Source of the DNA: Halomonas sp. | GTDB lineage: Bacteria; Pseudomonadota; Gammaproteobacteria; Pseudomonadales; Halomonadaceae | DNA length: 64,000 nucleotides | Assembly: GCF_017983445.1 (NCBI RefSeq) | Contig: NZ_JAGOBJ010000007.1 | Span: 226,553 to 290,552, forward strand | Direction of reading: 5' to 3' | Shown: in pieces, positions 9,641-17,263 of the stretch | Layout of the letters: each line of letters begins with the position of its first letter | Numbering within the stretch: the stretch's first letter is position 1 | Translations under genes and position numbers: made by a program | The notes under the pieces: model-generated | Databases searched by the model: none | Seen by the model: only the letters and a program-made list of their open reading frames with translations | Told to the model about the DNA's origin: nothing

Positions 9641-11647
9641 TTAAGCCATCTCACCGCCAGCTATTTCAACGCGGTCCCGCCCGTCGCGTTTGGCACGGTA
9701 CATGGCCTGATCGGCGCGAGCGATTAACGTCTTGCAGCTATCCCCGGGCTGCCAAACCGCAATACCGATACTCACGGTGACCAATTGGTCAAGCCCTGCG
9801 ACGTGAAGCGTCGTGAGCAGTATGCGTAAACGCTCAGCTAAACCTATCGCGGCCGGCAGATCAGAGTGAGTGGCGAGTACGACAAACTCTTCCCCGCCCC
9901 AGCGGCCAAAATAGTCGCAGCCACGCAGAGAGTTTTCCACCAGCCGTGCCAGCGCCACTAAAACGTCGTCGCCCAGGCTATGTCCATGGGTATCGTTGAT
10001 CACCTTAAAATGATCGACATCGAATAGCAGTAGCGCAAAACCTGCCCCATAACGTTTCGCCGCCACAAGCTCTGTATCGATCGCCTGCTCAATGCGGTAG
10101 CGGTTCCATACCTGAGTCAACGGATCAAAATGAGCAAGCTGTTCGAGGCGCTGATTGGCTGCGGCCAGCGCCTTGCGCTCATTTTCCAGATGCATGTTCA
10201 ACATGCCAATTTCATAGCTTGAAATGGCAAGCGTTAAATCTTCACCTAACTTCACAGCCGCCAAGCGCTCAACACGCTGCCACGCTTCACTGCTACCGAT
10301 AATTTCCTCATACCAAGCAGCGGGCGGCGAATCGCATACTGGCGGCGTGACTTGGCTGGTCGGCTGCATGGACCAGTAAAGCGCCTCCACCTGTTCGGGC
10401 CGAAAGAAGCATAGCCAAGCACGCTGTGCCGGGTTCATGGGCAGCGGTACGGCAAGCACCCCGGATTGTTCTGGCATGGCAAGCGAGCTGGTCAATGGCT
10501 CTTTGGCTATATGGCGTGTATACCATGGGCCGCTATGCGTATGGGCGTTGCCCAAGCGAATCACAAACTGGCTAATCGCCTCAGGTATGGGTGTCTTACC
10601 GACCTGATAGATGCCACCTGCAATCCACAGCGCAATGCCGTGAGCACGAAACAGCGTCATCCACGTATTGGCGTGATTAAACAGCAGTTGCTGGGGACTT
10701 TGCGGTTCTTGATGCGGGCTGGTGGCAGGCATCAGGCTATCCTGAACACGCTTTAAATAGCGTGCCTCCTGACGAGCGCGCAACAGGGCCAGCCGCTCGG
10801 TAGCCATTTGTACCAGAATATGTACCGCGTCCCGAACCGAGGCGGGTACCGGGTGCGGCGTCGCCGAGAAGCAGGAGAGCAGACCCCAAAGGCCAGTATC
10901 ACGCTGCATAGCAACGCATAGCATGGCGCGTACGCCTAGCCGCTGCATATAGCATTGCCGCTCGGGGGCGGGCGCGCGAAGTACGCTCGCGCCTAAATTA
11001 ACCGGGAAGTCGGTAGGCACGAGCTGTTCAAATGACGCTTTGGCATCTTCAATAAAGCGTACAGGATGGCGCGCATAGGCACGCCGAAGCGCTGATGGAG
11101 CGTCACTTGCCGCCATTCGCTGACCCATTAAAGCAGGTAACTGGACGTCTTTAGCTTCGGCCACAACATGGCCATGCCAGTCAGGGTCAAAATGACAGAT
11201 GGTCACTCGCTCGAAGCCCGTTAACTGACGGACCTCGTCAACCAAATAGGCGAGCAGCTCATCCTGGTTGGCCGCTTCTGTGAGTTTGATCAGCTGCTCA
11301 TTGATTGCTCCTAATAGACGGCGCTGACCCACAATGACAAGCGGCTCAATCTCCATGATGACGTACTCACCGCTTCGGTAAGCACGTAGCTGAAGGCGGG
11401 CCTGCTTATCCGACCCATGGCTAAATACCAGCGGTGCCGCTAGCCGCTGCTGGCCCTGCAGCTCACGCCTCACCCGTTGAGCCATGCGCTTACCCAGCAG
11501 CTGATTGAGCGTTATCTTCTGCGCTGGAGAGGCGCTAAAACCGACCAGCGCTTCAAGGTTAGTGCTGGTGGCTTGGATATGCCGACTATCGGCATCAAGC
11601 ACAAGCAAGGCACCAAATGACTGCAGTAAAGGGTGATGCTTAGACAC
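9641..11647 (-). CDS. Phytochrome-like diguanylate cyclase (PAS-GAF-PHY-GGDEF), probably without bilin
   Basis: A 668-residue signalling protein predicted to make cyclic di-GMP. It has a PAS-like region (1-100), GAF (about 125-290), a PHY-like domain (about 300-480, with an AWYEEIIG tongue remnant) and GGDEF (about 500-660). The active site GGEEF (584-588) is intact and is preceded by an RxxD inhibitory site (RGCD, 575-578), so an active, product-inhibited cyclase is expected. The protein begins at HPLLQSFGALLVLD, after the point where bacteriophytochromes carry their bilin-binding cysteine. An in-frame TGA at 11672-11674 rules out a longer N terminus. In GAF the PASDIP motif has become AASDAP. 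It starts at GTG, 24 bases after motD, so it is probably cotranscribed with the second stator. Confidence 0.82.
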   Translation of the reverse strand: MSKHHPLLQSFGALLVLDADSRHIQATSTNLEALVGFSASPAQKITLNQLLGKRMAQRVRRELQGQQRLAAPLVFSHGSDKQARLQLRAYRSGEYVIMEIEPLVIVGQRRLLGAINEQLIKLTEAANQDELLAYLVDEVRQLTGFERVTICHFDPDWHGHVVAEAKDVQLPALMGQRMAASDAPSALRRAYARHPVRFIEDAKASFEQLVPTDFPVNLGASVLRAPAPERQCYMQRLGVRAMLCVAMQRDTGLWGLLSCFSATPHPVPASVRDAVHILVQMATERLALLRARQEARYLKRVQDSLMPATSPHQEPQSPQQLLFNHANTWMTLFRAHGIALWIAGGIYQVGKTPIPEAISQFVIRLGNAHTHSGPWYTRHIAKEPLTSSLAMPEQSGVLAVPLPMNPAQRAWLCFFRPEQVEALYWSMQPTSQVTPPVCDSPPAAWYEEIIGSSEAWQRVERLAAVKLGEDLTLAISSYEIGMLNMHLENERKALAAANQRLEQLAHFDPLTQVWNRYRIEQAIDTELVAAKRYGAGFALLLFDVDHFKVINDTHGHSLGDDVLVALARLVENSLRGCDYFGRWGGEEFVVLATHSDLPAAIGLAERLRILLTTLHVAGLDQLVTVSIGIAVWQPGDSCKTLIARADQAMYRAKRDGRDRVEIAGGEMA

Positions 11648-11671
11648 AAACCCGGCCTTCAGTAAATTGAT

Positions 11672-12340
11672 TCACCCCTCTGACGGTTGGCGCAACAATA
11701 GCTCAACGCGCCGGTTAGCGGCTCGCCCAGCAGGCGTTGCGTTACTCTCCATGGGTTGGGTGTCGGCATAACCAACGGCCCGCATACGAGAAATAGCCAC
11801 CCCTTGACGCTCTAGATGGCGCATTACCGCAATCGCACGTCCAGCAGACAGCTCCCAGTTGGAGGGAAATCGGGGAGTTGCGATAGGAAGGTTGTCAGTG
11901 TGCCCTTCAACTGAAATCTGCCCGTCAAAGGTTGCCAACGCTTCTATAAGGCTTTCTATCACATCTTGCCCCTGAGCGGTTAGCACTGCCTCACCGCTGG
12001 GAAACAAAAGGTTGTCATCAATGCGCAGCGTGACGCCCCCCTGACCTTGCGATACGCTAACGCCCGGAATATTCAAGGCCGCCATTTTAGGCTGCAACCC
12101 ACTGTGCTGCGGGTAAATTCCGCTAGCAAGCGTGGCGAGCGGTGATGATTCAGCCATGCTGGTGCCCATACCGCCGCCCTCATCCGACTCACTGCCACCC
12201 GGAGGTGACAGAGCCAGTAGCAGTATAAATAGCGTAATCAGCAGGGTCAGTACGTCCAAGTAGCTGGTCAACCAACTCTCATCGCTTTCGCTCTGCCCTG
12301 TGGGCATTTCCAACGCATGGCGAGTATCACGATCCAGCAT
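11672..12340 (-). CDS. motD: Second flagellar stator subunit, MotB/MotD type
   Basis: Stator B subunit anchored to peptidoglycan. The start is set at ATG 12340 (222 residues), four bases after the motC stop; the frame is open to a GTG at 12364. The single transmembrane helix contains the ion-binding aspartate in SYLDVLTLLITLF, and the OmpA-like peptidoglycan domain shows GHTDNLP and ANRRVELL. It differs clearly from MotB at 30856-31779, being shorter and having different residues around the aspartate. It resembles the MotD of Pseudomonas, which is also encoded downstream of fliA. The coupling ion cannot be read from the sequence. Confidence 0.85.
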   Translation of the reverse strand: MLDRDTRHALEMPTGQSESDESWLTSYLDVLTLLITLFILLLALSPPGGSESDEGGGMGTSMAESSPLATLASGIYPQHSGLQPKMAALNIPGVSVSQGQGGVTLRIDDNLLFPSGEAVLTAQGQDVIESLIEALATFDGQISVEGHTDNLPIATPRFPSNWELSAGRAIAVMRHLERQGVAISRMRAVGYADTQPMESNATPAGRAANRRVELLLRQPSEG

Positions 12341-12344
12341 CTTG

Positions 12345-13166
12345 TCAGCCTTTTGCCGCCGCACTAGAGGGATCAGGTCGTGGCTTTATGCTGGCATCAC
12401 GAATTTCGTCATTATAATTGGCGATAAACGAATTCAGCGTCTCTTCAATGAATGAAGGCAGACGCCGTTTGGTAATCAGGGAAATGCCCTCCAGCACCAT
12501 GTTCATAGTGATAAGGCGTTCTTCCGTGCGCCGTTCGAGCTTGACGGCAATCGGCTTGAATACCAGGTTGGCCAGCAAGATACCGTAAAACGTCGTCAGC
12601 AGCGCCACTGCCATACGCGGGCCAATCACATCCAGGTCGCCTGCCCCCATGACTTCGAGCATATTTACCAGCCCGACGAGCGTCCCGATCATGCCAAACG
12701 CTGGCGCGTAGGTAGCCATCGTGCGAAAAATTTGCGCTTCCGCATGTTCACGGGCTTTTAACCGGGCGATGCGCCAGCGCAGCATATCGAAAATTTCGTC
12801 TTCTTTGGTATTGGCGATGACCAGTTGAATGCCGGTACGTAAAAACGGGTTACGTGTATGCACCAGTTCTTTTTCCACCGCCCGCACATCGCCTTTAAAC
12901 CATAACCGCGACATGGCAACCAGTTCGTTGATATCGTCACGTGCGTAAGTGTTTTCACGCCGAAAGACGAGACCGACCAGACGCACCACACGCAACACTT
13001 CCTTTAGCGGGTAGCTGATAAACGTGGCTGCCAACGTGCCGGTTACTACGATCGCTAAACCGGGCAGGTTGATAAAGCTTTCCGGCGATTCGGCAGTAAA
13101 AAACAGCACGCTCACCAGCAGTAGCATACTGGCGAATATACCTATCAGCGTAGACGGATTCATCAA
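12345..13166 (-). CDS. motC: Second flagellar stator subunit, MotA/MotC type
   Basis: Stator A subunit (273 residues) with four predicted transmembrane helices: two near the N terminus, then a large cytoplasmic loop rich in charged residues that contacts FliG, then two near residues 150-210 (YAPAFGMIGTLVGLV and GILLANLVF). With MotD it makes an ion channel that is an alternative to MotAB. It lies directly downstream of fliA, the position of motC in Pseudomonas-type clusters, and is followed almost without gap by motD. Confidence 0.87.
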   Translation of the reverse strand: MMNPSTLIGIFASMLLLVSVLFFTAESPESFINLPGLAIVVTGTLAATFISYPLKEVLRVVRLVGLVFRRENTYARDDINELVAMSRLWFKGDVRAVEKELVHTRNPFLRTGIQLVIANTKEDEIFDMLRWRIARLKAREHAEAQIFRTMATYAPAFGMIGTLVGLVNMLEVMGAGDLDVIGPRMAVALLTTFYGILLANLVFKPIAVKLERRTEERLITMNMVLEGISLITKRRLPSFIEETLNSFIANYNDEIRDASIKPRPDPSSAAAKG

Positions 13167-13202
13167 CGGCTCCTTGCCGGTTATGGTGTAAGTAGAGGCG
13201 GT

Positions 13203-13904
13203 TCAAGCAGAATCGTGTAAGCGGGCCCGCAGGCGGCTTATCGCCTGGCTATGCAGCTGCGACACGCGCGACTCAGTCACGCCAAGCACTGCTCCCACTT
13301 CTTTGAGGTTCAGCTCTTCCTGGTAGTACAGCGCCATCAGCAGTTTTTCCCGCTCGGGCAGCGCCTCAATGGCGGTAATTAACGTTTGCCGCTGCTGCTC
13401 ATCAAGCAGTTTTTCAAACGGTAGATTGCTGACATCAAAGCTTGCTGGTTCGCCGCCATCGGCGACAAGCTCTTCAAATGGCAGTAACTGGCCGTTATTG
13501 GTGTCGTTAAGCAGCTGCTGATATTCATCGAGCGGCATATCAAGCTCAAGCGCAATTTCCTTCTCTTCCGGTGGGCGCCCCAACTGCTGCTCCAATCGGC
13601 GAACCGTGTCATCCATTGCGCGAGCAGCGCGCCGTACGCTGCGTGGCATCCAGTCGCGTGTGCGTAGCTCATCCACCATCGCACCACGGATACGCTGGCT
13701 TGCAAAGGTCGCAAAACTGGCCCCTTGAGCGGCGTCAAAACGGCCTAGCGCTTCTAAAAGCCCTACGGTGCCTGCCTGGATAAGATCATCAAGTTCAATG
13801 CTTGCCGGTAACCTGACCTGCAGCGTTAAGGCGTGACGTCTTACCAGTGGCATGTACTGCGCTAACAGCTCACCTTGTTTGATTCTGCCTTTTGCTGTGT
13901 ACAT
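13203..13904 (-). CDS. fliA: RNA polymerase sigma factor for flagellar operon (sigma-28)
   Basis: Class III flagellar sigma factor of 233 residues, held by FlgM until the hook is complete. Region 2 is seen in DLIQAGTVGLLEALGRFD and GASFATFASQRIRGAM, region 3 in REL...MP-SVRRAAR, and region 4 in LNLKEVGAVLGVTESRVSQLHSQA near the C terminus. The window holds four good sigma-28 promoters (before flaG, flgM, flgK and fliS) that this protein should read. It sits between flhE and motC. Confidence 0.97.
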   Translation of the reverse strand: MYTAKGRIKQGELLAQYMPLVRRHALTLQVRLPASIELDDLIQAGTVGLLEALGRFDAAQGASFATFASQRIRGAMVDELRTRDWMPRSVRRAARAMDDTVRRLEQQLGRPPEEKEIALELDMPLDEYQQLLNDTNNGQLLPFEELVADGGEPASFDVSNLPFEKLLDEQQRQTLITAIEALPEREKLLMALYYQEELNLKEVGAVLGVTESRVSQLHSQAISRLRARLHDSA

Positions 13905-13930
13905 CTTATTGCCTCGCGGCTATACAACTT

Positions 13931-14335
13931 TTACTGGTAGTTCACGATTACATTTAGCCCCTGCACGCGTACCGGTCGCTGACCTGGCCTCAATGCAAAG
14001 CGAAACTGCAGTGGCGCATCCGCTTGTTTGCCCGCTAGCTGGGTAATGGTACCGCGCCCGCCACTCAGCGCAACGCACTGCTCTGGATGACATAGCCAAG
14101 CGTTAATGGCCGCCCCTGGAGGCGCTTCAAGCCGCCAGTGTATACGGTCAAGCATACCGTCATGCACCGGCGCGCCATTGGGTGGCGCGATCGACTGACT
14201 GCGGCTTTCACGATCACTCATTGCCACCATCACGCTGGGTACTGACGCACTCCAGCTTCCCGCTGCCTGAGCAGCGCCGATAACGCTCAAAAACCCACCC
14301 ACAACGCCGACTACCTTTAACCATCCGCTTAGCAT
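13931..14335 (-). CDS. flhE: Flagellar protein FlhE
   Basis: Periplasmic flagellar accessory protein; in enteric bacteria FlhE affects proton leakage through the export apparatus and hook or filament assembly. The start is set at ATG 14335 (134 residues; E. coli FlhE has 130) with a GGGA ribosome site. A GTG at 14353 would add six residues. The signal peptide runs to about residue 25 (IGAAQA cleavage region). The C terminus RPVRVQGLNVIVNYQ is the diagnostic family ending. In enterics flhE follows flhA; here flhF and an flhG-like gene separate them. Confidence 0.85.
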   Translation of the reverse strand: MLSGWLKVVGVVGGFLSVIGAAQAAGSWSASVPSVMVAMSDRESRSQSIAPPNGAPVHDGMLDRIHWRLEAPPGAAINAWLCHPEQCVALSGGRGTITQLAGKQADAPLQFRFALRPGQRPVRVQGLNVIVNYQ

Positions 14336-14358
14336 ACTTGGTATTTCCCACACTCAAC

Positions 14359-14406
14359 GGTACCTGGTATAAGCCTTACACAGGTACTTGGCATAAGCCT
14401 TACATA
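14359..14406. repeat. Imperfect 2 x 24-base tandem repeat before flhE
   Basis: Two copies with a 24-base period, the first GGTACCTGGTATAAGCCTTA and the second GGTACTTGGCATAAGCCTTA at their starts, differing at a few positions. They lie in the short gap between the flhG-like gene and flhE. Confidence 0.8.
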
Positions 14407-14426
14407 GAAGCGCCTGCATGTCGCTT

Positions 14427-15044
14427 TCAGCGCGCCAGTAACAGCAGATCAGTGGCTAGATAATGCGCGGCAGCTTCACGCAAATTACTCAGCAGCCCTT
14501 GGCGCGGTAAATGCGGTTCGTGCAGCGCCAAAAGCTGGCGTGGGCCGCCGTTTTCACGTGCCTGGCGTAAAATGCGATACATTTGCGCAAACCCATCAGC
14601 CTCGCTGTTAACCCACAGCGCCCAACGGGTGTTTTTAGCGCTTAACTGAGCCAGTTCGGACGCATCTGCCTTGACTACATGAATAGCCCAGTCATCAGGA
14701 TCACCCGCCCAGTGGCGTCCCAATTCAGCCCACTGCGCCAGCCGACGTTTTACCTGATTGACTGACGACACTCCATGGCTAGGCAAACCAACGATGAATA
14801 GCGTTTTTTTAGGCTTTATCAGCGGACGTTCGGGTAACTCTGGCATGCTGAGTGGGGGCGTAAAAACGCTTTGCTCAAGGGTCTCGCTGGCTTTTTCAGC
14901 TTCATTTTCAGCGACTCGAGCCTCTACCACTTGGGGCTGTGCTTCAGTCTCTGTCTCTAAAGGCACATCAGAGGTAGCTTGAGTCTGTTTCAAACGCTGA
15001 GTATCTGCCCATTGGCGCAGGCCCGCCGCCTGATCCTGGCTCAT
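14427..15044 (-). CDS. FlhG-like protein with FlhF-activator motif but no MinD ATPase motif
   Basis: A 205-residue product that takes the place of flhG (fleN/ylxH): its ATG overlaps the flhF stop by four bases. The N terminus MSQDQAAGLRQW carries the DQAxxLR motif by which FlhG stimulates the FlhF GTPase. A Glu/Ala/Thr-rich linker follows (about residues 20-70). The C-terminal domain (about 75-205) starts with KKTLFIVGLPSHGVSS, where FlhG would have a KGGxGKT Walker A, and no Walker motif is visible anywhere. FlhG is usually about 270-300 residues. I infer an activator that has lost ATP-dependent dimerisation and membrane cycling. The C-terminal fold is unknown and may be a decayed MinD fold. 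Confidence 0.65.
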   Translation of the reverse strand: MSQDQAAGLRQWADTQRLKQTQATSDVPLETETEAQPQVVEARVAENEAEKASETLEQSVFTPPLSMPELPERPLIKPKKTLFIVGLPSHGVSSVNQVKRRLAQWAELGRHWAGDPDDWAIHVVKADASELAQLSAKNTRWALWVNSEADGFAQMYRILRQARENGGPRQLLALHEPHLPRQGLLSNLREAAAHYLATDLLLLAR

Positions 15045-17209
15045 ACGCTCACCTCCTGGCTAATACTGCCTAGTTGGCGAATAGCGTCACGTGCCATAAA
15101 GGCATACACCAGCGCATCCAACATCGCCGTATCACGCCGTTTGCGACGCGCGCCCAAAAGGCTCAGCAGATCGGTACGCAGGGTCGAAGCCGCATCATCC
15201 TCGGCGCTATCCAGATGACCAACCACAGCGGCCATGCCGCTAGCCATCAATAAACGCACCTCTGGGCTCAGGTCTCCGCTATCTGCCTCTTTCAGCTGCT
15301 GCCAAGCACGCTTCGTGAGCGCCGCCAGCCCTTCACCCTGTAGCTGTATCAACAACAGCGAGAGAATATCGGCGCCTAGGTGAATTGGCGTGAGCCAATA
15401 GCGCCGGGCAACCACCTTGGCGCTTTCCGGGTCACGAATCTCGCCATACCATGCCAGTAATGCGTTGCCAGTCTCATCCTGCACTTCTGCATAGGCGGTC
15501 CATAGCTGCATGAACTGGCCACGAAAACGCACGCCAACATGATGGCTGAGCGTGCTGTCATTAAACAGTAAGCGCAGCGCATAGCGCTCGCCGTGAAAGT
15601 ATACCCGCTGTGCCGAGGTAACCATGCTGACCCAGGTCAGCTGCTGGGCATTTAACCAATGCATGGTTTCCGGCGCGGGTAGAACGGGCAACAAGTGCGT
15701 ACTCGTTCCAGCCGTTTCTTGTAGATGTGCCAGACGCGCCTGCCAACCCGCAGGCTGGCGGTGCTGAAGCCTGGGCAAGGCAAGCCAGGCATTCTGCTCA
15801 TTAAAGCCGATATCCGGCATGGCCCAGTCGCAGCCGCGTTCATTACGTCGCGCAGCCCAGACTACTCCTTGAGCAGGTGAAGGATGGGCAAGCTGCCGGT
15901 CAAGCTGGGCATCCTGTAACCCACCCGGTAACGCACCAATATCCCATACGGCTTCAAGAGCGCTGAAGCCTGCCATACGTTGGCGCAAGCGCGTGAGTAG
16001 CGATGACAGCCGCCGACCTTGGCCCAGCACATCCCGCGACCAGCGGGGCATGCTGACAGGCGCCGGCAACACGGCGCGCGTGCTCATGGTCCCCTGTGTT
16101 TCCAGCGCCTGATCAATCAGCGACTCGGGCAATGCCACGCTCATGTCCTCAGGCACCTGCTGCCCATGCGAACTGAACAGCACGCGCATTCCATGGCGTA
16201 TGACGATATCCAATACCGGCGCTAACCGGCCGGCTTCGTCCTGCTTAGTGATAATACAGTCATCAAGCTGAGCACCCGCCGCACGCGCGGCCTGGCGATA
16301 ACGCAGCACGACTTCCTCAAGGGTTTCTGGCTGGCTGGCCGCGTTCAGTAGAAGCACCAGACGAACGGTAGACTGGCCTCCCTGCAGATGAGCAATCTGC
16401 TCTATTACCCGCTGATCACGCTGGCTCATGCCCACCGTATCTATCATGACCCACTGCTTGCCCTGCAGACGCCCCAGCAGATCATCGACCGGCTGCTCAG
16501 CGTCTAACGCATACATGGGTGTATCCAGAAGGCGGGCGTAGATTCTTAACTGCTCGTGGGCACCGATACGAAAACTATCCGTGGTCACCAAGGCCACGGG
16601 GCGCGTGCCATGCCGCATCACAAAGCGGGCGGTAAGCTTCGCAGTGGTCGTAGTCTTGCCCACCCCGGTAGGACCGACCAGGGCAACAATGCCGGTCTGA
16701 TCAAAAAAGCTGGCTTCTTCGTCCAGCACACTGAGCCTGCTGGCCAGTTGCTGACGCAGCCAAACCAGCGGTTGATCACTATGTGTATCAAGCGCTTGCA
16801 GTGATTCAGGCAGCCCTCCTAGCAGTTCGTCGCTAAGCTCGGCACTGAAGCCCACGCGGCCCAGCAGCTGATATAGCCGCTCTCGTGTACCTACTGCTTG
16901 GGGAGATTCAACAGGGCGGGACGCCTGTTGGCTGGTAATCAAGGCGCGCATATCCTGCATTTCGCGCAGCAGCCGCTCGCTCATGGCCTGCAGAGGATCC
17001 TGCGTCTCGACAGGCAGCGGCGTTAGCGGGCTCGCAACCGGCGCTGGGGCAGCCTCGACTGGCTCGACGGCCTCGTCCGCCATCGCCAGAATTTCAATGC
17101 CATCATCGGTGCGCCGGTTGGCTAGAATAAGGGCATCATCGCCAAGTGTTTCACGTACCTGGCGCATGACATCACGACTGTTTGCTCCAATAAAACGCCT
17201 AACGCTCAT
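15041..17209 (-). CDS. flhF: Flagellar biosynthesis GTPase FlhF with long C-terminal extension
   Basis: SRP-family GTPase that positions and promotes assembly of flagella. The N-terminal B domain is typical (residues 1-48, ...ETLGDDALILANRR). The NG domain has G1 GPTGVGKT (179-186), DSFRIGAHEQL (211-221), G3 DTVGMSQRD (257-265) and G4 TKQDEAG (321-327), and ends near residue 370. FlhF is normally about 400-480 residues. This one has 722, with about 350 extra residues of mixed composition, many Trp and Leu, that I cannot match to a known domain. It follows flhA and overlaps the flhG-like gene. Confidence 0.92.
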   Translation of the reverse strand: MSVRRFIGANSRDVMRQVRETLGDDALILANRRTDDGIEILAMADEAVEPVEAAPAPVASPLTPLPVETQDPLQAMSERLLREMQDMRALITSQQASRPVESPQAVGTRERLYQLLGRVGFSAELSDELLGGLPESLQALDTHSDQPLVWLRQQLASRLSVLDEEASFFDQTGIVALVGPTGVGKTTTTAKLTARFVMRHGTRPVALVTTDSFRIGAHEQLRIYARLLDTPMYALDAEQPVDDLLGRLQGKQWVMIDTVGMSQRDQRVIEQIAHLQGGQSTVRLVLLLNAASQPETLEEVVLRYRQAARAAGAQLDDCIITKQDEAGRLAPVLDIVIRHGMRVLFSSHGQQVPEDMSVALPESLIDQALETQGTMSTRAVLPAPVSMPRWSRDVLGQGRRLSSLLTRLRQRMAGFSALEAVWDIGALPGGLQDAQLDRQLAHPSPAQGVVWAARRNERGCDWAMPDIGFNEQNAWLALPRLQHRQPAGWQARLAHLQETAGTSTHLLPVLPAPETMHWLNAQQLTWVSMVTSAQRVYFHGERYALRLLFNDSTLSHHVGVRFRGQFMQLWTAYAEVQDETGNALLAWYGEIRDPESAKVVARRYWLTPIHLGADILSLLLIQLQGEGLAALTKRAWQQLKEADSGDLSPEVRLLMASGMAAVVGHLDSAEDDAASTLRTDLLSLLGARRKRRDTAMLDALVYAFMARDAIRQLGSISQEVSV

Positions 17210-17263
17210 GCCTTACCTTATATGTGTACAAGAAACCGATGCGTTGATTGCGGGCTGCCATGC

